64,000 bases of DNA from Triticum aestivum (taxonomy: Eukaryota > Streptophyta > Magnoliopsida > Poales > Poaceae). This document shows positions 33,433 through 45,129 of this stretch, piece by piece. The position numbers were made by a program, and so were the translations under genes. A model generated the notes under the pieces. The model was not told the DNA's origin and searched no databases. It was given only the letters and a program-made list of their open reading frames with translations. The stretch spans positions 25,486,197 through 25,550,196 of the forward strand of contig NC_057811.1 of NCBI RefSeq assembly GCF_018294505.1. The letters run 5' to 3'. Every line of letters begins with the position of its first letter. Position 1 is the stretch's first letter.

Positions 33433-35881
33433 AGCTCTTTTCTGTTATTTAGAATAATGTTTTGCATCTTTATTTTCAATAAAAATGTCAAGGATAGCCT
33501 TTACCATGCTTATTTTGCAAGTATACATGTTGCTGTTTCAAACAGAAAGTTTACCGCTGTTGCAAAAATTCCCTAGAAAAGTCAGAATGTGATAAAATGT
33601 TGAAACCATTTGCATAATAAGCTCTGATAAATTTACTACAGTGGGAATTTTATTTCATAATTTTTGGAGTTAGGGAAGTATGATGAATCTTGCATTCTTT
33701 ACAGACTGTACTGTTTTGGCAGATTGCTGTTATGTTTGCATATGTTTGCTTGTTTAATGATTCTATTTGAGGATAGGACTATTAAATATGCATAGGTATT
33801 TAGTATGCAATGTTGAATAATAATTTTAGTGATTTGATACAGTATAGTATGATAAGGTTTTTGCATTGGTTTATACTAACTTATCTCACGAGTTCTTGTT
33901 GAGTTTGGTGTGGATGAAGCTTTCAAGATTTAGGAAACCGTGATATGAGACGAATTAAGGAGACACAAAAGCTCAAGCTTGGGGATGCCCAAGGCACCCC
34001 AAGATAATATTTCAAGAAGTCTCAAGCATCTAAGCTTGGGGATGCCCCGGTAGGGATCCCACCTTTCTTCTTCAACAATTATCGGTTAGTATCAGTTGAG
34101 CCTAAGTTTTTGCTTCTTCACATGATGAGTGCTATCCTTGAAATGTCGTTTTATTTTGTTTTGCTTGCTGTTTGAATAATATCCCAAGATCTGAAATTCT
34201 TAAATGAGAGAGAGTCTTCACAAAGCTACATAATTATTTAACTACTCATTGATCTTCACTTATATCTTTTTGGAGTAGTTTGTCATTTACTCGTGTGCTT
34301 CACTTATATCCTATGAGTAAATAGTGGAATGATTTGAATATCATAAATCTGAAATTATATATGTTTCATATGCTTATCCCATGGGGAGTAATGCCTTCAC
34401 ATCTAAGAAGTAGAGGTGGTAATTTTTTTGAAGGTTAGCAAACATTGTATTGGTCACTTGAACAATTCATGAAAGAATATTGAAGGAAGAGAGATTTCAC
34501 ATATAAATATACTATCTTGCACATCTTCAATGATTGTGAGCCCCATTAATTATTTTCATACTTGAGCAAATTAGTTGAAGTTGGACAAGGAAGACAACAT
34601 AATGAGTTATGCTTGGGTATATTTGTATAGAAGTTATATTGTTATGGATCCTCTAACATGTGGTGCTTGCTATTTAGAATCCTTTGCTAGCCAAAATATC
34701 TGTACTAAGCGGGAATACTGCTTGTGCATCCAAATTCCTTGAACCAAGTTTCTTCCATGAGTGTCCACCATATCTACCTATATGCATTATTTACCTGTCG
34801 TTCCAAGTAAATTTGCATGTGCCAAACTCTAAACCTTCAAATAATAATCTGTTTTGTATGCCCGAATCGCTCATGTAGCGACTAGGGGCTGTCGGTATCT
34901 TCCATGCTAGGTGGGTTATTCTCACGATGTGTGGACTCCGCTCATCATTCACGAGAAAATGGCTGGTAACAGGGATGCCCAGTCCTATGATCAAAAGATC
35001 AAAAACAAAATCGCAAATAATTTAAACAAAACTCCCCTAGGAATGTTGATAGTTGGACGGCACCCGTTGTTTCGGACAAGCCATGGAATGTGAATGTTGG
35101 TGGAGGGGGAGTAAAAAACTTTACCTTTCCGCGTGGGAACCGCCTATAATGTATCTAGTATGGAAGATATTGGGAACTCTTGGTTGTTATGTTGACAATG
35201 AAAGCATACCTCTCAAAATTATTTTCATCTCTGTTTTTGCTTCGAGCTCTGGCACCTCTGCAAATCCCTGCTTCCCTCTGCGAAGGGCCTATCTTTTACT
35301 TTTATGCAAGAGTCAGTAGTATTCCTTCTCATTCCAACCTACTCTTTAGTTGGCAAGCATCATGTGATGGAAAGATCTAAGCATATATGGCCATTCAAAT
35401 ATATTTGAGCATGAATTATTATTGTTGTCATTACCCTTGAGGCAAAAGGTTGGGAGGCGAAACATTAAGCCCCTATCTTTCTCTGTGTTCGATGAATACT
35501 ATTTGTTCTAAAAATATGCTTTGAGTGGTAGCAATCATGGAAGACTAAATGATAGTTGAGTATGTGAAGTTTGCTGAATCAAAGCTCTGACATAGACTCT
35601 TCCTGAAAATAAGATGAATTGTAATTGTTTGATGACAAATAACACGGTTTGTTAGTTTTCAAGAAAGCTTATGATCTATACTTTAACATGTGAATAGTTT
35701 GTTACTTGATCATGCAAATTTTTATGAGATGAGCTACTGTTATGACATATGATGATGCTAGAAAAGGTGATTGAAATTATCATTGATCAAACTTGTGCAC
35801 CTGCTAGCATTCACACTTCACAAATTATTTCTTTTATCATTTACCTACTCGAGGACGAGCAGGAATTAAGCTTGGGGATGC
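33433..35881 (+). other. Non-coding interior of the Athila-like element
   Basis: AT-rich, with repeated aagcttggggatgcc words near 33980 and 34035 and a polypurine tract at the right end. No gag or pol motif in any frame. It would depend on proteins of a related element for movement. Confidence 0.8.
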
Positions 35882-37579
35882 TGATACGTCTCCAATGTAT
35901 CTATAATTTATGAAGTATTCATGCTATTATATTATCCATCTTGGATGTTTAATGGGCTTTACTATGCACTTTTATATTATTTTTTGGGACTAACCTATTA
36001 ACCCAGAGCCCAGTGCCAATTTCTGTTTTTTTCCCTTGTTTCAGTGTTTCGCAGAAAAGGAATATCAAACGGAGTCCAAACAGAATGAAACCTTCGGGAG
36101 CGTGATTTTTGGAACGAACGTGATCCAGGAAACTTAGAGTTGAAGTCAAGGAAGCTTCGAGGTGGCCACGAGGCAGGGAGGCGCACCTGCCCCCCTGGGC
36201 GCGCCCCCACCCTCGTGGGCCCCTCGTGGCTCCCCTGACCGACTTCTTTCGCCTATATATATACATATACCCTAAAAACATCGGAGAGCAGAATAGATCG
36301 AGAGTTCCACTGCCGCAAGCCTCTGTAGCCACCAAAAACCAATCGGGACCCTATTCCGGCACCCTGCCGGAGGGGGAATCCCTTATCGATGGCCATCTTC
36401 ATCATCCCGGCGCTCTCCATGACAAGGAGGGAGTAGTTCACCCTCGGGGCTGAGGGTATGTACCAGTAGCTATGTGTTTGATCTCTCTCTCTCTCTCTCT
36501 CGTGTTCTTGAGGTGGTACGATCTTGATGTATCACGAGTTTTTCTATTATAGTTGGATCTTATGATGTTTCTCCCCCTCTACTCTCTTGTAATGGATTGA
36601 GTAGTTTTCCCTTTGAAGTTATCTCATCGGATTGAGTCTTGAAGGATTTGAGAACACTTGATGTATGTCTTTCATGTGCTGATCTGTGGTGACAATGGGA
36701 TATCACGTGATCCACTTGATGTATGTTTTGGTGATCAACTTGCGGGTTCCGCCCATGAACCTATGCATAGGGGTTGGCACACGTTTTCGTCTTGACTCTC
36801 CGGTAGAAACTTTGGGGCACTCTTTGAAGTACTTTGTGTTGGTTTGAATAGTTGAATCTGAGATTGTGTGATGCATATCGTATAATGATACCCACGGATA
36901 CTTGAGGTGACAATGGAGTATCTAGGTGACATTAGGGTTTTGGTTGATTTGTGTCTTAAGGTGCTATACTAGTACGAACTCTATGATAGATCGAATGGAA
37001 AGAATAGCTTCGTGTTATTTTACTACGGACTCTTGAATAGATCGATCAGAAAGGATAACTTTGAGGTGGTTTCGTACCCTACCATAATCTCTTCGTTTAT
37101 TCTCCGCTATTAGTGACTTTGGAGTGACTCTTTGTTGCATGTTGAGGGATTGTTATATGATCCAATTATGTTATTATTGTTGAGAGAACTTGCACTAGTG
37201 AAAGTATGAACCTTAGGCCTTGTTTCCTAGCATTGCAATACCGTTTGTGCTCACTTTTATCATTAGTTACCTTGTTATTTTTATATTTTCAGATTACAAA
37301 AACCTATATCTACCATCCATATTGCACTTGTATCACCATCTCTTCGCCGAACTAGTGCACCTATACAAGTTACCATTGTGTTGGGTGTGTTAGGGACACA
37401 AGAGACTCTTTGTTATTTGGTTGCAGGGTTGTTTGAGAGAGACCATCTTCAACCTACGCCTCCCACGGATTGATAAACCTTAGGTCATCCACTTGAGGGA
37501 AATTTGCTACTGTCCTACAAACCTCTGCACTTGGAGGCCCAACAATGTCTACAAGAAGAAGGTTGTGTAGTAGACATCA
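35882..37579 (+). repeat. 3' LTR of the Athila-like element
   Basis: Same ends as the 5' LTR; its CT run near 36486 is longer and it has four extra bases (gtag) near 36602. Confidence 0.9.
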
Positions 37580-38190
37580 CCCTCCACGGGGTCCTGTTCA
37601 TCCAGCCCCAACCGACTCGATCGATCGGGGTCCTGTTCATCCACCCCCCCCCCCCCCGGGAATTGTTCATCCAACCGCCATCCCAGCAACGATCGGCTTC
37701 AATTAGCAGTAGTAGCAAAGGAATCGCTCGATCGGGTTCAGTTAACAGGCATCGATCGATCGCTCGGGTTCTGTAATGCATAGCCTGCAGTGCAATCGCT
37801 CGGGTTCAGTTAGAGCCCAACGCCTCGCTCGGGTTTAGTTAGAGCCCAACGCCTCGCACCCACGCGCGTGCATGTATCAGAGAAACACGCATCGCTCGGC
37901 CCTGACCACCCACCGTAACCGGGAACACCCCGATATTTTCCTCGCCCTCGCTTCTACCACGGTTTTTTCCGTCATGGACGGCTCAAAGAATGTCATGCAA
38001 CTGCGTCTCCGGACCGCCCAGGACGAAAAGCCCATTTTCTGTCATGATTTTTTGTCATAGAAGTAGGACCCCACCACATCTATGATGATACCGGGTTTTG
38101 TCACAATTATCATCATAGAACTATCATAAGTATGACAGGAAAATTTTTCGTTCGGCCCAAAATGTCACGGATGTGTCTTTTTTTGTAGTG
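37580..38190. mobile_element. CACTA (Caspar-like) right terminus
   Basis: The segment ends ttttttttgtagtg, the inverse of CACTACAAAAAAA, followed by a possible 3-bp target TAT at 38191-38193. Reading inward on the minus strand come acacatccgtgacattttgg and ggccgaacg, as in Caspar-type CACTA elements. The subterminal part has a perfect 12-bp inverted repeat (tctatgatgata at 38079-38090, tatcatcataga at 38108-38119) and short tcgctcgggttcagtt repeats at about 37730-37850. No transposase is present. The matching left terminus was not found. Confidence 0.8.
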
Positions 38191-38655
38191 TATCATTATT
38201 AACTTTGCATCTTTTGGCTTCAATATTATGAATATGTGTATCAGTACGATTGAGATTCAATAAACCATTCACCCTGGGTGTATGACCATTGAAGGTTTTA
38301 TTCATGTAAACAGAACAACAATTATTCTCTAACTTTAAATGAATAACCGTATTGCAAAAAACATGATCAATTCATATTCATGCTTAACGCAAACACCAAA
38401 TAACATTTATTTAGGTTCAACACTAATCCCGAAAATATAGGGAGCGTGCGATGATGATCATATCAATCTTGGACCTACTTCCAACACACATCGTCACCTC
38501 GCCCTTAACTAGTTTCTGTTCATTCTGCAACTCCCATTTCGAGTTACTAATCTTAGCAACTGAACTAGTATCAAATACTGAGGGGTTGCTATAAACACTA
38601 GTAAAGTACACATCAATAACATGTATATCAAATATACCTTTGTTCACTTTCCATC
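38191..38655 (-). pseudogene. Copia protease / pre-integrase relic (3' part, split by Tat-2)
   Basis: The minus strand from 38655 reads KVNKGIFDIHVIDVYF, then the protease region VFDTSSVAKISNS (where DTGS is usual), KGEVTMCVG, and after several stops the pre-integrase words ENNCCSVYMN and THIHNIEAKRCKVNND. These are typical of the BARE/Angela group. It is cut on its left by the CACTA end and on its right by Tat-2. Across the Tat-2 insertion the frame joins cleanly to the knuckle at 50273 (NKDG plus KVNKG). Confidence 0.82.
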
Positions 38656-39180
38656 TGTCGTGGTTTTGTCACGGCAGATGTCCAAGAGAAAGGACTTAGT
38701 CGTGGAGCCATCGCTATGGGTTAGCTTGAAGGGGTTAAAGCGGACAAGGGACGCAAGAGAGTTTTATACTAGTTCGGCCCCTTCAACGAAGGTAAAAGCC
38801 TACGTCTAGTTGTGATGGAATTGATGGGGTTTCGATGACCAGAGAGCGAATACGCTTTGCCTGAGTCTCGAGTTTTTGTTTGTTGTCCCTGAACTGCCGC
38901 CGGGTCGTCCCCTTATATACATGGGTTGACGCCCGTCGGTTTACAGACTCCGAGGCCGGCTCATAATCGTGTCCGGCTCGGTCTCTGCTACGCATATCTT
39001 ACAACACAAGTTTACATCTCAATGCCGGTTTGTGTCTACATGCCTTAAACCGGCTTTGGGCCCTGGGCCTTCGTGAAGCGTCACCGTCTGTCTTCATGGG
39101 CTTCAGATACAGATGAACTACTTATGAAGTTAACCCGGCCTCTCCTGGCCGGTTTACGCCCAGTGGTAATATCCCCAACA
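38656..39180 (-). repeat. Tat-2 3' LTR (left)
   Basis: 525 bp. The polypurine tract (minus CTGGGGCCTAA) is at 39181-39197, identical in kind to Tat-1. Confidence 0.93.
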
Positions 39181-39412
39181 TTAGGCCCCAGATTGATTTG
39201 AACTGGTTCATGTCAATCCTCACTACTTGAGAAAATTTCTTCTTCAATATCTTCTCTCAATCTTGTAAACCGCCATGACATCATCTTCTAGGATCTTGGT
39301 AAACCTCCGTGACGTCACCTGTCATTAATGAGCCTCTGACAATCGAGGCGACAGCATCACCTTATATCAAAAAATCCGGCTCCTCGATTTTTGCATGTGT
39401 CGTTTATCTCCA

Positions 39413-39420
39413 TATAAATA
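39413..39420 (+). promoter_or_regulatory. TATAAATA box of the Tat-2 antisense gene
   Basis: TATAAATA followed by gggccaggg, about 65-70 bp before a leader rich in ccgccgcc. Same spacing and context as at 17909 in Tat-1. Confidence 0.65.
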
Positions 39421-40130
39421 GGGCCAGGGGGTCTTTCCAGTTTCCCCCTCGTGCCTCTTCGCTTCATCTTCATCCTCGCGACGCCCGAACCTTCAACCTC
39501 GGCCGCCGCCGTCAACCTTCAACTGCTGCACCACCCTCGGCCGCTGCATCAACCTGAACGTATCAGAGCTCCTCCACGCGCCGCCGCTGCTCAACAGCAC
39601 CCGTAAGTCTCCCCTTTCTCTTACCATAGATCTGCGCTTAGGGTTCCCGTCGTTCATCGGTGTTTGTCGCCGCCCTTCTTTTCCCTTGTTTATATCCGTG
39701 GGTTAGATCCAAAAACCACATAGGTCTCGTGCGGTAGTAGTTTAAACCACATAGATCTCGTGCTTTAGCAGTTTCAGCACCTGTTTGATATCCAACTCAT
39801 CTCATCTTAGTGAACCTTCAGTACACTGGAATTTAGGTCAGAATATATTTTGTTTTTCCCATGCGCGGTAGATCTGAAATTACCATAGCAAGATGTGAAA
39901 CTTGTTTCTTCCTTCTCTTACACCCTTTGAATACCAGATTGGCCGGTTTAACCTCATAGAAAAAATGATGACCCGGTAGATACCATTAGTCCCCTGTTGA
40001 ACCGCCAATGCATTATACTGTTCCATTGCCAGACTCCGGTTTACCAATATGCTAGTATCCTCATACCGCTGTATAGTTGTCCACTGTAAATCTTAAACCG
40101 GTAATACTCATGTTTCAGATTTTCCTTGTC

Positions 40131-43100
40131 ATGGCTAAACAAGTTTATGAATGCAATTGGGCTCCCTCTCGAGTAACCGAGGAGCAATTAAACAACCTTG
40201 TTAAGACGGGCGCCCTAGCCAAGAAAGATGTCATCCACTGGAGGGTCCCTAGCCCGGAAAATCCTCCTACACCCAAGGATGGAGAAGTAGTCGTGTTTGC
40301 TGATAATCTCGGACGAGGTTTTAGCCCTCCCGGTTCGAAAAAAATTCCGAGATGTGTTAGCCAGTTTTCAGCTGCGCCCTCAAGACACCGGTCCCAACTC
40401 TGTTACGAATATATGCCACTTCCAAGTATTCTGTGAAGCTTATCTGCAGGAGGAACCTACAGTCGAACTATTTAGGGATTTCTTTCATTGAAACCGTCAC
40501 ACCGAGTTCTCAGATGGACCCAATACGGAACTGGGCAGAATGGCGGTTCAGAAGAGAAAAGAAGTCACCTTCCCCCATCCCAAACTCCACAGTCACCCCA
40601 AAGAGTGGAACCAAACTTGGTTTTACTGCATGGATACCTCTCCATCTGACGAAAACCCCCTGCCGGGTTACCACCCTGAACGCCTGAGCAACACACACTC
40701 GTTTCCTCAGAGGCTGACAGCAAGAGAACGGGCCAACTATGGTCCCCAACTTTCGAAGCTTAGAGCCTTCATGGCAAACGGTTTGACAGGAGTCGATCTT
40801 GCTCGTTGCTGGATAAGCTGGAGCATTCTGCCCTTAAGCCGGCGCCCCGGTTTGATGTGTGAGTACACGGGGAGTTTGAAGGATGCTCAGCGGCACATTG
40901 ACATTCATCTTACAGATGATGAAGTGACTGAGGCTGTAAATAAAATACTGAACGAACTGGAGGCCGTCTGTGCCCAAACCGGGCTACTCCCTTTCTGCAC
41001 CTTCAATAAACCACCAGCTGTAAGAATCATATAATCCTTTGTATCTGAATTTGCTTCTGTCCAAATATTCTCTGAAAGTGTGAATATTTTTCTGACAGGG
41101 TGATGATCCGTTCTGGCAGAAGAAACCATCACAAGATAAACCGGCAAAACCGCAAGACAAGCCGGTCAAGCCAGTTCGTCCAAAGACCAAGGTTGTCAAG
41201 AAACCTGCCAAGAGAAGGACCACTGCATCCTCCGATCTACCAGCTGATGACAATGTGCGTAATCCGGAATCAGAGGTAGAACTTGACTCTCTTGGTTTAT
41301 TTTTCGTACATCTCATTGACAATGATTATTATCAGGACGACGCTGAAGGCAGTCACGCCGAGGACGTAGAGGTAACTATTCTTTCCTCCGATTCAGATCC
41401 TTTGCCAACATCAAAAATCCGTCAAGCAAACCGGAAAGTAAAATTTTCTCACCCTCTTGCTTATTTGGATCCAAACTTTCTTTTGAAGATGCAGCAACAC
41501 GAAGCTCGCCGTAGAACCCGGCACAGCGGCCAGGTAGTTACCTCTGCCGGTTTACCGAACAGTCCGGTTCGGAAACGCCGATCAGAGGTCTCTTATCCCA
41601 TTGATACTTCATGCCCAAAAGCAGGTTGTTTTTGCCAGCCTCTTAACCCGTCTGATTCAAATTATCTAGGTACTTCTCACTCATCCTCTGGCGAGTCTTC
41701 GGCCACACAGCTTCCACCTCTCAAAACAGTTCCTGGGTGAGTTATGCACATGCCTTTATTCTTGATATGTTATCTTTTCATACTGTATTGATCCTTATGT
41801 CTTATCTTTTCCCAGTGCCAAGCCAAGACCCAGCAAGAAAGCTCGGTTGAACAAACCGGCTGATGAAAATGTAGCTGTTGAACCGGAAACAACTCCAGAT
41901 CTGGAAGGAACCGATGCTGACGCCATGCTTCACGAGCCGCCGCTTCAAGACCATGATTTCCTTGCTGAACAAGTGCAAGTTGATACTACAAGTCATGCAG
42001 ACCGGCCAACCAGCCCTGTCCGAACTGGTGACAAACCGGTCAGTCCAACGAAGGACACTGATAAACCGCCAACTCCGGCAAGAGCTGCGGATGAACAAGA
42101 TGATGATGTTATGATTACTGGCACTGGCCACTCCACTCCAGGCAACCCTGTAGCTTTGTCAAAGCATACTACCAAGGATGATCTCTCTGCTATCAGCAAA
42201 GGCAAATGGAATGCCGATTTATCAAGCTTCGCCAACCTCAATGTTCAAGATATTCACTCTGGCTTCTTGAACCGTCTGTATACCAGTCGTGACTATGAAG
42301 CTAGTTTGGTAAACTTGATGAAGGAGCGATATGAGGTAACTATTGTTGTTCTCCTTTGTCCAATTTCAGTTCATCGGCTTGTAGTAGCTCCCAAGTGACG
42401 GTTTATGATACCAATCTAAACCAGCACTTTTGTCATAACTTAACCTTGCCTATTTAGCCTCCAGGGACCGGATTACCTTGTTAAGATGAACCGGTTCCTT
42501 ATAATTTGCCATACTTCTCTTTCGTCGGTATAGTCCCCAAGGGTCGGTTTTACTTTATAAAGATGAACCAGGACTGTAGAAGAATTCCCATATCAACAGC
42601 TTTTTGAGCAAACACACATTAGCCCCCAAGTGCCAAGCTTAATACTTGTATTGTGTTTGGGACTTGTAAAAATTTCTGAGTAAACGCAAATATGCATTAG
42701 CCCCCAAGTACTAAGGGCATAACTTGTTATGTGCTTGGTGCTTCAAATATGTACTGTCAACTCATTATGTATCTGTCTCTTTACAGGCGGAGCTGAGCAA
42801 GAAGGAACGCCAAACCGCTGATCTGCAGGAGAACATCAAAATCCAGCAATCTGAAGCCTCCAAAGCGAAGGAAGAGTTGACCCGCACTCTAGGCGCTATG
42901 GAGAAACTGAAAGAGGGCTTCAACAAAGAGCGGGCGGATTGGGAGACTGAAAAAAGCCGCTTTGATAAAAAAGGGCTGAAAACGCAGAAGCCGCTCTTAA
43001 ACCGGTGGTTGACGAGCTGACTGGTGTAAAGTGGCAAGTGCATGCTATGACCTCTGCTGTATTTGGTAAGCATCCTTCCGTTATGCTTTCAACATATCCT

Positions 43101-43787
43101 CTCATGCGTTGCCGGTTTACTGATGTTTGTAATGATACAGGAACCCGCATTAGCCATCTGGGCTCAGATGTGCAGAAGAAGTTGAAAGCTGCCTACACGC
43201 TGATAGAGCAACTTTATACCAGCGCACAACGGATTATCTGCACCGCTTCGCACAATAAGCCACCCCCAACGTTGATCAAGGATACCTTAGACAGGCTATC
43301 TATGATGCCTGTCCGGATAGAAGAGCTGAAGAGGTCTGCTGCAAGGGCTGGCGCTCTGACCGCCCTAACCCGGGCAAAAGCATGGGTGCCTGATCTTGAT
43401 CCGACGGACATGGCTAAGGGCTACCCAAGCTTGAAAGAGGACGAATCAGAATTTTGCACTGAAGATCTCCGCGCCATAAACCGGGAAGTACGTCCACTGG
43501 CTTGTCAACTTGCTGAAGAAGTTGATCTTTCACATTATCAAGCGAGTTATGATATCAACAACAAGCGGGTTGCTGCACCAGCTCTTGAAACTCAAAGCCT
43601 GATCCCTCCAATCCGTAAGCACACTTATGCCCCTGATATTGAACCGTCCACCCTTATAAGCGACGAAGCTGTGTTCCAAGCTTTAACTGGGATCGACTGG
43701 ACAACTATTGACTTCCAGCCGCTGGGTAGGGACGAAGAAGAAGAACCGGTGCAAGATGACCCGCAGCCGTCAGGTCAAGCTGCTTAG
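40131..43787 (+). pseudogene. Tat-2 antisense accessory gene, 7 exons
   Basis: 5'-UTR exon to 39602 (intron 39603-40118), then coding exons 40119-41019, 41099-41275, 41336-41736, 41816-42335, 42787-43065 and 43141-43787 (TAG). The intron positions match Tat-1. The ATG at 40131 opens MAKQVYECNWAPSRVTEEQL; the Transposase_28-like domain follows (VVFADNLGRGFSPPGSK, LRPQDTGPNSVTNICHFQVF, LPLSRRPGLMCEYTG). Then come a basic exon (DKPVKPVRPKTKVVKKPAK), an EVTILSSDSDPLP segment, a Pro-rich linker, a coiled coil and a C-terminal helical domain ending acidic. Breaks: an extra A in a run at 40338-40344, TGA at 40489, and a frameshift in an A run near 42970. The ATG that extends exon 1 in Tat-1 is ACG here. 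Confidence 0.8.
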
Positions 43788-44486
43788 TGACCATAATCCG
43801 GTGGCCGGTTTATCCTTCCATACTGCAATGTTTATTGAGAAACAATTATTCCTTTGAGTATTGAAACGCCTTGTAATAGGCTAGTTAAAACACTTGGTCT
43901 GTTATGCCTTCGTGCATATTTATCTGCAACTGATGCGTGTTAATCCGCCATGCTTTGAGATATGATGTTCATAATCCATAGCTTTTTATTCCAATTGTTC
44001 CTGCAGATAAAAAGCTTAAAATGCCCTGGCGGTTTACCACCGGGCGGGTCATGATACCCAACTATATATATGACCAAGTTTTATAACCAAGGTTGTAAAA
44101 GATAACCAAGTATGGAAATATATGATACCTGCGACCTTTAGGCATAGTGTTGGCTGACCAACCTTGTAATGAAGGTAATAACCTTAATCCGGAGTAAAAG
44201 TATCTCCTGTTATATAATGCCGGTTTACAACAAAACCGTTCCGGGTTGTGAAAAACACCGGCTTATTCCATACTAGTGACTATGAGTCAAAACCAGACCG
44301 GGCTGATAGTCTCCGGATTATAACTTGGTCATGTACTGACAACTTGTAGTTGACAGCCCAACCGGGTTGATAAACACTGGTTTGAAAACATCACAAATCT
44401 TAGCAAAAGAAAAAGAAATTTAGCAAAAGGCAAATAAAACCGTTGTAGTCGAGGCTTTTCACGGGCTGCCAGGCCCCAAACTTGAT

Positions 44487-44862
44487 GAAGAGGTGTTGCT
44501 ATGGTTCGGGTTCGACCAAGCCCCCAAATGATGATGTGGCATTACGCCGATCAAAAGGCATTGCTATGGTTCAGGTTCGACCAAGCCCCCAAGTGATTCT
44601 GTGGCTTTACGCCGATCAAGAGGCGTAGTCATGGTTCGGGTTCGATCATGCTCCCAAGTGATGTTGTGGCATTACGCCGATCAAGAGGCATGGCTATGGT
44701 TCGGATACGACCAAGCCCCCAAGTGATTCTGTGGCTTTACGCCGATCAAGAGGCGTAGTCATGGTTCGGGTTCGACCATGCTCCCAAGTGATGCTGTGGC
44801 ATTACGCCGATCAAGAGGTGTAGCTATGGTTCGGATACGACCAAGCCCCCAAGTGATCTGAT
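44487..44862. repeat. Tat-2 intergenic array, six 65-bp repeats
   Basis: The word atggttc starts at 44501, 44566, 44631, 44696, 44761 and 44826, an exact 65-bp period. Each unit has ggttcg(g)-ttcgacc or atacgacc, ctcccaagtgat or cccccaagtgat, and acgccgatcaagagg. Units 3/5 and 4/6 resemble each other more than their neighbours, i.e. a 130-bp higher order. The array lies between the convergent ends of the antisense gene (43787) and pol (45130). Confidence 0.92.
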
Positions 44863-45129
44863 ATCAAGCTTTAAGAAGCTAAATCAAGGGGTAAACCGGA
44901 CGCTGCTTTGTAAGCTCCATGTAACCACACGTGATGTAAGAAAACAACAGATACCCCGCTTTAACCGAGGTTCCGGTTTATTATATTGATCATAATATAT
45001 ACAATGTCATAATATGTACATAAGCAGAGCCTGTAGCTCAAGTATAGTAGGGTCGAAGATGAGCAATATTCCATGGCCGGTTGGTCTCCTCCTCCGATTT
45101 ACGTGAGTCTTTGCGCTCTCGAACATCGA

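Larger units (their letters stand above)
31747..37579 (+). mobile_element. Coding-free Athila-like LTR retrotransposon (5.8 kb)
   Basis: LTRs of 1,686 and 1,698 bp begin tgatatgtctcc/tgatacgtctcc and end gtagacatca, with the 5-bp duplication CCCTC (31742-31746, 37580-37584). A polypurine tract aagcttggggatgc precedes the right LTR at about 35868-35881, giving plus orientation. The tgatacgtctcc start and the aagcttggggatgcccaagg words are typical of Athila-type elements of Triticeae. The 2.45-kb interior has no ORF above about 90 codons with a recognisable domain, and I see no clear primer-binding site after the left LTR. LTR difference by eye is roughly 3-4%, older than Tat-1. Confidence 0.88.

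Noticed and set aside
13265..38655. One copia element split between 13265-13711 and 38191-38655
   Set aside because: The knuckle types differ and both the pieces at 13265 and at 50273 contain the gag knuckle, so they come from different elements.
44487..44862. CRISPR-like spacing of repeats
   Set aside because: The whole 65-bp unit is repeated without unique spacers; this is a eukaryotic retrotransposon.
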